Source: Verrucomicrobiota bacterium | Lineage (GTDB): Bacteria > Chlamydiota > Chlamydiia > Chlamydiales > Rhabdochlamydiaceae | Direction of reading: 5' to 3' | Length of the DNA: 9,504 bases | NCBI GenBank assembly: GCA_903970455.1 | Contig: CAJCIW010000071.1 | Location: 1-9,504, forward strand | Part shown: positions 1 to 5,503 of the stretch, piece after piece | Layout: every line of letters begins with the position of its first letter | Numbering within the stretch: position 1 is the first letter of the stretch | Position numbers and translations under genes: made by a program | The notes under the pieces: model-generated | What the model was told of the DNA's origin: nothing | Databases searched by the model: none | The model's input: the letters and a program-made list of their open reading frames with translations, nothing else

Positions 1-1
1 G

Positions 2-37
2 AAAAAATTCGGGGCATAAAATCGAAGTTTATGGCCC
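2..37 (-). terminator. possible leftward Rho-independent terminator
   Basis: Positions 11-20 (GGGGCATAAA) and 28-37 (TTTATGGCCC) form an inverted repeat with one mismatch and a 7-base loop. Read on the minus strand, the hairpin is followed by GAA and then six T residues (positions 7-2), the usual shape of an intrinsic terminator. On the plus strand no T tract follows directly, so it would act leftward only. No minus-strand gene is visible between it and euo. It could therefore end a small unannotated RNA, serve a transcript coming from elsewhere, or be chance. A plus-strand frame is open from position 3 to a TGA at 51-53, so the hairpin may instead lie inside the 3' end of a gene that begins off the left edge. 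Confidence 0.3.
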
Positions 38-108
38 AGTCGGGTATATTTGACTACATTTCTTTTTAGATTCCGCTGAATTCAAATAAATTATTTACGA
101 AATGCGGC

Positions 109-130
109 GCCAAAACAGAAATATTTTGGC
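109..130. repeat. perfect 7-bp inverted repeat upstream of euo
   Basis: GCCAAAA (109-115) and TTTTGGC (124-130) are perfect inverted copies around an 8-base spacer. The nearest plus-strand T run is at 144-148, too far away for a classical terminator, and the minus-strand flank is GC-rich. It could be a poor terminator for an upstream gene, part of an RNA structure, or a protein-binding dyad. It lies about 110 bases upstream of the proposed euo -35 element, which is far for a simple repressor site. Confidence 0.35.
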
Positions 131-181
131 TCTCCCTCCAATCTTTTTATGAAATTTAATCCATTGAATATAAATAACTTA

Positions 182-232
182 CAAAAAAATCTCGCGCAGG
201 TAAAAACTTTTTGATTTTTTTTTATTTTTTTT
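182..232. repeat. A/T homopolymer tracts with nested inverted repeats
   Basis: This stretch holds an A7 run (183-189), AAAAACTTTTT (202-212), a T9 run (215-223), a single A and a T8 run (225-232). AAAAAAATC (183-191) and GATTTTTTT (213-221) are perfect 9-base inverted copies. The tract ends about 10 bases before the proposed euo -35 hexamer. It may bend DNA or act like an UP element, and it could also stop read-through from upstream because a weak stem precedes a T-rich run. Runs of eight or nine identical bases can slip, which would change the spacing of upstream elements. None of these roles is shown directly. Confidence 0.4.
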
Positions 233-241
233 GTGCTAACT

Positions 242-273
242 TTTACAAAAAATTAATATTCGACCTATATAAT
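242..273 (+). promoter_or_regulatory. probable sigma70-type promoter of euo
   Basis: A perfect TATAAT lies at 268-273, overlapping TATATA at 266-271. TTTACA at 242-247 matches five of six -35 consensus bases. Its spacing is 18 bp to TATATA or 20 bp to TATAAT, so the first pairing fits better. Transcription would start near 278-281 and give a leader of about 25 nt before the euo ATG. In Chlamydia, euo is an immediate-early gene read by the major sigma factor, and a near-consensus -10 agrees with that. The start site is inferred, not measured. Confidence 0.55.
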
Positions 274-290
274 CATTTGTATAAAAATTG

Positions 291-306
291 AAAAGGAGAC
301 ACCATG
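291..306 (+). promoter_or_regulatory. ribosome binding site and ATG of euo
   Basis: AAAAGGAGA (291-299) is a strong Shine-Dalgarno sequence. Its GGAG core (295-298) is separated by five bases from the ATG at 304. This fixes the euo start, since no other in-frame start nearby has comparable support. Confidence 0.8.
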
Positions 307-744
307 AGCGAACACAGAGAAGAAGAACTTCCACCTGGTAAGAAATTTGTAACGCTTTCTGAAGCTGCAAAAATCAACGACGTGACGCGGCAGGCTATCT
401 ATGTCGCGATCAAACAGAAAAAGCTGCGCGCTTATAAAAATCCAACGCGTTGGATTATAGACATTGAAGATCTCGAGCGTTATCGGAAGTTGAAATACTC
501 ACGGACGAAGTCGATGCATAACGGGGAGTTGATTTTCGATAATAAGAAGGGTTTCTATTCCATTCAGCAAGCATCCAAGATGTTGAATGTCCCTTACCAA
601 AAGATCTACTATGCAACAAGGATCGGCCTTTTAAAAGCGACGAGAAAAGGTTCCGCATGGGTCGTCCATGTCGACGATCTTAAAAAATATCAAGAGAGCT
701 ATTTAAATAGGCTGATTTCCAATTTCGATGAGGGAGTTTCGTAG
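304..744 (+). CDS. euo: Euo-like transcription regulator, two HTH domains
   Basis: This 146-residue DNA-binding protein resembles chlamydial Euo, an early-expressed repressor of late genes in the developmental cycle. It contains two helix-turn-helix units of the excisionase/MerR-like (HTH_17) type, at residues 15-65 and 84-134. They align over 51 positions without a gap and share 14 identities, including the core pattern A.K...V..Q.IY.A, a central Trp and a closing DL..Y. The linker at about 66-83 contains HNGELIFDN, a stretch I associate with Euo. Each unit could contact one half of an operator. From memory Chlamydia Euo is about 180 residues, so this form is somewhat shorter. The start is supported by a strong ribosome binding site. 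The peptidase gene follows after 23 bases. Nearby recJ and secDF match the Chlamydia neighbourhood as I recall it. If it is not Euo, it is still a double-HTH regulator. Acting as a late-gene repressor in this organism is inference. Confidence 0.85.
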   Translation: MSEHREEELPPGKKFVTLSEAAKINDVTRQAIYVAIKQKKLRAYKNPTRWIIDIEDLERYRKLKYSRTKSMHNGELIFDNKKGFYSIQQASKMLNVPYQKIYYATRIGLLKATRKGSAWVVHVDDLKKYQESYLNRLISNFDEGVS

Positions 745-757
745 AAAAAATATTCTC

Positions 758-770
758 CAAGGTGAATATG
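758..770 (+). promoter_or_regulatory. Shine-Dalgarno and start choice for the M3 peptidase
   Basis: AAGGTGA (759-765) lies just before the ATG at 768. An in-frame GTG at 762 is the first possible start but lies inside this purine-rich motif and has no ribosome binding site of its own. The ATG has a short spacer of about three bases, so neither choice is ideal. The two differ by only two residues. ATG 768 is preferred. Confidence 0.5.
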
Positions 771-2498
771 AAGTTTCCAGAGCAGTGGGACTTAGACTGT
801 TTTTTTCCTGGGGGAAGCCATTCAAGCGGGTTTCCCAACGAGATGGAGCGTGTTAGAGAGGCTATAGCCGCTCTTGAACCGCTTAAAGATTCAAAAGAAA
901 TTCTTCCTTCCATTCAAAAAATGCAAGAGATCGATATGGCTTTGCGCCAGCTCGATGCCTTTGTTATATGTCTTGAATCTCAAAATACCGCCGACCAACG
1001 TGCCAGTCAATGGCGAGCAGAACTTTCGGTCGTAGATGCGAAATTTCAACTCTTTAATCATGCTTTTGATAGCCGGCTTGTCGCATCTGATCCTAAGGTG
1101 TTTGAGGATCCGAGCCTTTCTGAGATTCGTTACATACTAGAAGAAAGACGGATGAGGGCAAGCAGAAAATTGTCACCAGATAAGGAAGGGGTGATTACTG
1201 AACTATCTATAGATGGTTATCATGGCTGGGACGACATTTATCCGACGATTGTCAACGGAGTGAAAATCACTTTTGAATCAGAAACACTCTCTTTTGGACA
1301 AGCAGAAAACAGATTATCGCACAAAGAACGGAAAGTTCGCCAATCGGTATTTTCTGCATTAGAGAATTGCTGGAAAGAAAAAGGATCCATTTTTTCTCAG
1401 GTCTTGAATCACCTTTCTGGATTCCGTTTACAAGTTTATAGGCTTAGAGGTTGGAATGATCCTTTACAAGAGCCCCTCTTTGAGAACCGCATGCAAAAGC
1501 AAACGCTGCAAGCGATGTGGGATGCTGTTGATGAGCATATTGGCCCGCTCCTTTCGTTTTTGCAAGCTAAAGCAAAGCTCCTTGGTTTAGATAAACTCGC
1601 ATGGTACGATATGGAAGCTCCTCTTTTTGAGGCCCAGGAAAAGGTTATCCCTTATTCACAAGGGGCCTCGCTGATCATCGAGGAATTTTCTCGTTTTCAT
1701 CCAAAACTGGGAAAATTTGCACAAAAGGCGTGTTCAGAAAAGTGGATCGACGGAGAAGATCGGCCAGGAAAAAGGCCAGGAGGGTTTTGCGTCCCGTTTC
1801 CTAAGTCGAAGCAAAGCCGCATATTCCTGACCTATAGCGGTACAATGGTCAATATGTCGACCTTGGCGCACGAACTGGGGCATGGATACCATAATACGAT
1901 GGTGGAAGATCTTCCAAGCCTCGCTCAGAATTATCGGATGAACGTGGCGGAAACTGCTTCGACTTTCGCTGAACAGGTCATCAGCGATGCTCTTCTCAGG
2001 CATTCCAAAAATCGGGAAGATAAGTTGAATATACTCGCCGATAGAATTCAGCGTTCTGTCATTTTCATGATGAATATCCGGGCTCGTTTCCTTTTTGAAA
2101 CTGAATTGTATGAAAGAAGAAAAACGAAATTTTTGTCTTCCGATGAGCTTTGCGATTTAATGCAGCAATCGCAGGAAACTGCTTATCATCACGCTTTATC
2201 CGTATGGCATCCTTATTTTTGGGCAGCAAAATTGCATTTTTATTTTACTCGCGTTCCTTTTTATAATTTTCCTTACACGTTCGGTTACTTATTTAGTCTA
2301 GGCTTGTATGCTCAAGGGAAGGAAAATGGAGCTGGATTTGCGGAGAAGTATGACGCTCTTCTCAGAGAGTCTGGTTTGATGTCTGTGGAAGACTTGGCAA
2401 AAAAACATCTCGGAGTCGATCTGACGAAAAGTGAATTTTGGCAAAAAGCCGCAAGAGCTGCGACCAGCGATGTCGCTGAATTTCTTAAGATTCTTTAA
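768..2498 (+). CDS. pepF: M3-family oligoendopeptidase (PepF-like zinc metallopeptidase)
   Basis: This is a 576-residue zinc peptidase of family M3B, expected to cut short peptides in the cytoplasm; no signal peptide or membrane segment is visible. The N-terminus has the family's WDL..FFPGG signature (residues 7-16). An M3 N-terminal helical region follows, then the catalytic domain. The zinc site HELGH is at about 368-372, in the longer HELGHGYH, with His368 and His372 as ligands and Glu369 as the general base. Glu395 in AETAS is the expected third ligand. The C-terminal aromatic block (about 480-516, FYFTRVPFYNFPYTFG) matches the substrate-binding His/Tyr-rich segment of the family. Length is close to the usual 560-610 residues. 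It lies 23 bases after euo with no terminator between, so co-transcription is likely. Its 3' end overlaps the convergent rlmD by 14 bases. The family call is firm; the exact substrates are unknown. Confidence 0.9.
   Translation: MKFPEQWDLDCFFPGGSHSSGFPNEMERVREAIAALEPLKDSKEILPSIQKMQEIDMALRQLDAFVICLESQNTADQRASQWRAELSVVDAKFQLFNHAFDSRLVASDPKVFEDPSLSEIRYILEERRMRASRKLSPDKEGVITELSIDGYHGWDDIYPTIVNGVKITFESETLSFGQAENRLSHKERKVRQSVFSALENCWKEKGSIFSQVLNHLSGFRLQVYRLRGWNDPLQEPLFENRMQKQTLQAMWDAVDEHIGPLLSFLQAKAKLLGLDKLAWYDMEAPLFEAQEKVIPYSQGASLIIEEFSRFHPKLGKFAQKACSEKWIDGEDRPGKRPGGFCVPFPKSKQSRIFLTYSGTMVNMSTLAHELGHGYHNTMVEDLPSLAQNYRMNVAETASTFAEQVISDALLRHSKNREDKLNILADRIQRSVIFMMNIRARFLFETELYERRKTKFLSSDELCDLMQQSQETAYHHALSVWHPYFWAAKLHFYFTRVPFYNFPYTFGYLFSLGLYAQGKENGAGFAEKYDALLRESGLMSVEDLAKKHLGVDLTKSEFWQKAARAATSDVAEFLKIL
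2485..2498. other. tail-to-tail overlap of pepF and rlmD
   Basis: The last four sense codons and TAA of the plus-strand peptidase (stop at 2496-2498) overlap the end of the minus-strand rlmD (stop at 2487-2485). Both reading frames are intact here. There is no intergenic space and no hairpin with a T tract, so the two convergent transcripts probably run into each other or end inside the opposite gene. Confidence 0.85.
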
Positions 2499-3759
2499 CC
2501 AGGCTTACAAATGTCTCGACGTGGGTTGTCTGCGGGAACATATCAAAAGCCTGGATCTGTTTGATCCGGTATCCACCTTCTGCTAATTTTTGCAAATCGC
2601 GGGCGAGCGTCGCAGGCATGCAGGATACATATAAAATGCAATGGGGCTGGACTTCGAGCAGGGCTTGCACGACTGAAGGATGAAGACCTGTGCGAGGAGG
2701 ATTGCATAGCACAGCATCCGGCCTTTCTTTTTTGAGGAGTTCGATTCCTACCGTCTCCGATTTTCCTTCGTAAAATATGGCCGAAATAAGTCCATTCAAA
2801 GACGCATTTTCTTTTGCCAGAGCCACAGTCTCCGGATGCGATTCTACACCGATCGATTGCCATCCTTTGCGTGCAAATAGCAGAGAAGTCAGCCCAATGC
2901 CGCAATAAAGATCGAGGATTTTGCCGCTTTTGCCCGGAAGCTCCTCGAGAAGCGCTTTGTAGAGATTTTCATTTTGTTCAGGGTGGTTTTGAACAAAACC
3001 AAATGGAGAAAATTTAGCCTTAAGCCCAAGGATTTGGATTTCGCACTCGGTTTGCCCCCATTGTTTTAATTCTTGAGGCGATTGCATGAGAATCCCTTCG
3101 CATTGACTGTTTTCAGCAATGAATTTCTCCGTAAGTGGATGGTTAACCGGGAGAAAAGAGGAAAATTGGAAAGCCAGCAAGATCCGTTGATCATTTTTAA
3201 TTAACCGAACACTTGCTTCCTCGATTCCCTCGCTGGACAATCCTTGGAGAAAACCCTGAAGCTTTGCAAGGAAAGGATCCGATTCAGGAAGAAAAATGGC
3301 GCATTGGTTGACAGGGACAAATTGAGAGGGATCATGGCCGATATAACCCGCAACAAAACCGGTATTTTCTTTTCGTAATTTCAGGCGGATATGCCTTCGG
3401 TAATGCCAGAGGTCTTTTGCAGGGACTACGGTTAGGTCATCAATCTTGATCTTTCCAATTCGAGAGAGGGCATCTATGACGAATGCGCGTTTGGCGTGGA
3501 TTTGCGCGGAATCTGTTAAATGCTGCAGTTGGCAGCCCCCGCAGGTTCCGAAATAAGGACAGCGGGGACAGATGCGGTCGGGGCTGTTTTCAACGATTTT
3601 AACTAACTTTGCACGGGCGAAATTTTTCTTTTTTGCCTGAATTTGAATTTCAACATCGTCTTGAGGAGCTGTATAGGGGACGAACACGACGAGGCCTTCG
3701 TGTTTTAGAATGCCTTCCCCGCCAAAAGCGATCGAATCGATTTTCCCTTTAATCCTCAT
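2485..3759 (-). CDS. rlmD: 23S rRNA (uracil-C5)-methyltransferase, RlmD/RumA family
   Basis: This 424-residue protein is predicted to transfer a methyl group from S-adenosylmethionine to C5 of a uridine in 23S rRNA (U1939 in E. coli RlmD). An N-terminal TRAM domain (about 1-57) should bind RNA. Cys67, Cys73, Cys76 (CPYFGTCGGC) and Cys153 fit the four ligands of the RumA iron-sulfur cluster; Cys64 is an extra nearby cysteine. The methyltransferase domain has FGFVQN (253-258), the SAM loop DLYCGIG (283-289), NPPRTG (353-358) and the nucleophile Cys380 in YVSCMPATLARDL. The usual SCNP is SCMP here. The C-terminal FDMFPQTTHVE supplies the expected Glu415. It is the last gene of the secDF-recJ-rlmD operon. 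Its ATG overlaps the recJ stop as ATGA (3759-3756), and no good Shine-Dalgarno precedes it, so translation probably depends on coupling to recJ. The related RlmC or RlmCD position (U747) cannot be excluded. Confidence 0.9.
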   Translation of the reverse strand: MRIKGKIDSIAFGGEGILKHEGLVVFVPYTAPQDDVEIQIQAKKKNFARAKLVKIVENSPDRICPRCPYFGTCGGCQLQHLTDSAQIHAKRAFVIDALSRIGKIKIDDLTVVPAKDLWHYRRHIRLKLRKENTGFVAGYIGHDPSQFVPVNQCAIFLPESDPFLAKLQGFLQGLSSEGIEEASVRLIKNDQRILLAFQFSSFLPVNHPLTEKFIAENSQCEGILMQSPQELKQWGQTECEIQILGLKAKFSPFGFVQNHPEQNENLYKALLEELPGKSGKILDLYCGIGLTSLLFARKGWQSIGVESHPETVALAKENASLNGLISAIFYEGKSETVGIELLKKERPDAVLCNPPRTGLHPSVVQALLEVQPHCILYVSCMPATLARDLQKLAEGGYRIKQIQAFDMFPQTTHVETFVSLVKES

Positions 3760-5492
3760 GAATTGACAATCTGGAAATCGCGGACTTGCAATTGGATGCT
3801 CGATTTATTGAGAAAGATGTTGATGTGAGGGGTAAAAGCGATATGCAGGGTTAAATTCTTTTTAAGAAGGCGCGATCTTTTTTCCGCCATTCCAAAGGCG
3901 ATCCCTTCCAGCATCCGGTCATTTTGCTCGAGATAGAGCTTTAGATGTGTTTTTCCCACCACTTTAGGAGGCCAGATCTGTTTTGCATCGCAATAGAGGA
4001 TTGGCGCGGGATTTTCATTGCCGAAAGGTTCGAGAAGGCTGAAAGATTCCATGAAATCAAACGTGAGATCTCCAAAATTGATCTTGGCGTCCAAATGGAT
4101 CTTGGCGACGACGTCTTGCTCTTTGAGCAGAGCGTCCGCAGAGCAGATGAATTTTTCCTGGAATTGTTGAATGTTCTCTTCCCGGATGGTCAATCCTGCT
4201 GCGAAATCATGGCCGCCAAAGTTTTCAAGCAGTTCTGCATTGTCGCGTAAGTGCTGGAGAAGGGGAAATTCGTGGATGGTGCGGATCGATCCTTTGCCAA
4301 CTCCTTGGTCGATTGAGATCACAATGGTAGGACGATTATATTGCTTGGCGATTCTTGCGGTAATAATAGGGATGATTCCAGGATGCCATTTCTCTGAATA
4401 AAGAACGATCGCTTTATGGTTAAGGATTTGCGGGTTTTTTAAGATAAAACTTTCCACATCCTCGGAATCGCGCCTTTCGATTTTTTGCCGTTCGATATTA
4501 TTCAAGTCTAATTCTTTCGCAAGGGATTCGGCAGCTACGGGATCGCGTATCAATAGCAGCTCAACACCCTTTCTGGGGTCGGCGATGCGCCCTAAACTAT
4601 TTAAACGGGGTGCGACTTTGGAAGCGATGTCGATGGGAGTGATTTCCCCCAATTTCAAATCGCAGACGGTGAAGAGCTTTGCAAGGCCGATCCGTTTTGT
4701 CTTGCGCAACTGTCTTAGCCCATAGCGAACAAGAATGCGATTTTCGCCCAGAAGGGAACCCATGTCGGCAATCGTTCCGAGTGCGACCAGATCGAGATAC
4801 CGTTTGAGATCGATCTTCGAAGCGCTGATCGATCCGTTTGAGATTAGGGCATTTGTGAGCGCATGAGCAAGTTTAAACGCGACGCCTACACCGGTCAGAT
4901 TTCGATTGGGGTAGGTGCTATTGATCAGTTTTGGGTTTAACGTGGCAATGCAATGGGGGATTTTTGCTGTCGGCTCGTGGTGGTCTGTCACGATGACGTC
5001 GATATTGTGCTTGACCGCTTCTTCGATTTCGGTGGCGGAGGTGATGCCGCAGTCAACGGTAATGATCAGCTTGCATTCATTCGCAACCGCATACTCCATA
5101 GCATCGAGAATAACGCTTTGTTTCAAGGTATTGCGGTTCTGAATATAAAAAAAGACATTGGCCCCGATAAAACGTAAAAATTCAGTCAAGAGTGCAGCGG
5201 CAGTGATGCCGTCGACATCATTGTCTCCGTAAATGAGGATATGCTCTTTTTTTTTAAGCGCTTCTAGAACTCGGTCGACTGCTTTGTCCATGTCGGGAAA
5301 CAATTGCGGATCGAACAGGTTAGGAAGTTTCGCATAAAGAAATTCATGGATCTCTTCAAGGGATTTAAAGTTCCGCGATGCTAAAATGTGTGCGGTGACC
5401 GGATGGATATTAAATTCTTTAATAATTGTTTTATGCCAATCCGGATCGACTTCTGGATAGATCCAAATGGGATCGCGGTGGCTCAACGTCAT
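3756..5492 (-). CDS. recJ: single-stranded-DNA-specific exonuclease RecJ
   Basis: This is a 578-residue DHH-family nuclease that degrades single-stranded DNA 5' to 3' in recombination and repair. All metal-binding motifs are present. Motif I is GDNDVDG with Asp90, Asp92 and Asp94, followed by VDCG with Asp147, DHH at 170-172, and DLVALGTIAD with Asp234. APRLNSLGR (294-302) and the DHHA1 signature GGHDFAAG (427-434) follow, with a RecJ OB-type C-terminal region at about 460-575. The length is typical. An Asn sits between the first two aspartates of motif I, where E. coli has Phe; the aspartates themselves are kept. The ATG overlaps the secDF stop (ATGA, 5492-5489), and AAGGA at 5503-5499 gives a ribosome binding site with a six-base spacer. 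The downstream rlmD also overlaps by four bases. Its proximity to secDF and euo matches the Chlamydia arrangement as I recall it. Confidence 0.95.
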   Translation of the reverse strand: MTLSHRDPIWIYPEVDPDWHKTIIKEFNIHPVTAHILASRNFKSLEEIHEFLYAKLPNLFDPQLFPDMDKAVDRVLEALKKKEHILIYGDNDVDGITAAALLTEFLRFIGANVFFYIQNRNTLKQSVILDAMEYAVANECKLIITVDCGITSATEIEEAVKHNIDVIVTDHHEPTAKIPHCIATLNPKLINSTYPNRNLTGVGVAFKLAHALTNALISNGSISASKIDLKRYLDLVALGTIADMGSLLGENRILVRYGLRQLRKTKRIGLAKLFTVCDLKLGEITPIDIASKVAPRLNSLGRIADPRKGVELLLIRDPVAAESLAKELDLNNIERQKIERRDSEDVESFILKNPQILNHKAIVLYSEKWHPGIIPIITARIAKQYNRPTIVISIDQGVGKGSIRTIHEFPLLQHLRDNAELLENFGGHDFAAGLTIREENIQQFQEKFICSADALLKEQDVVAKIHLDAKINFGDLTFDFMESFSLLEPFGNENPAPILYCDAKQIWPPKVVGKTHLKLYLEQNDRMLEGIAFGMAEKRSRLLKKNLTLHIAFTPHINIFLNKSSIQLQVRDFQIVNS

Positions 5493-5503
5493 GTAACATC
5501 CTT
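5489..5503 (-). promoter_or_regulatory. recJ ribosome binding site inside the secDF 3' end
   Basis: On the minus strand, AAGGA (5503-5499) lies within the last codons of secDF, six bases before the recJ ATG (5492-5490). The A of the ATGA overlap completes the secDF TGA stop (5491-5489). The arrangement suggests that ribosomes finishing SecDF reinitiate on recJ. Confidence 0.7.

Noticed and set aside
3..53. Open plus-strand frame ending in TGA at 51-53 (KNSGHKIEVYGPVGYI), possible 3' end of an upstream gene
   Set aside because: Only 16 codons are visible, a second frame is also open (to TAG at 67-69), and no family is recognisable. It is possible but cannot be supported from this window.
149..214. 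21-codon ORF starting with ATG at 149, upstream of the euo promoter
   Set aside because: It has no ribosome binding site, ends before the proposed promoter so it would not be on the euo transcript, and resembles nothing known.
268..285. Imperfect AT-rich dyad over the euo -10 region, a candidate autoregulatory operator
   Set aside because: Only six of nine half-site positions are symmetric, and AT-rich sequence gives such dyads by chance.
2465..2478. CAGCG-ATGT-CGCTG hairpin near the end of pepF as a terminator
   Set aside because: The stem is only five base pairs, lies in coding sequence, and is followed by a mixed stretch without a proper T run.
2543..2905. 120-codon minus-strand ORF overlapping rlmD in another frame
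   Set aside because: rlmD in this stretch carries its SAM-binding and catalytic motifs, so the alternative frame is a shadow.
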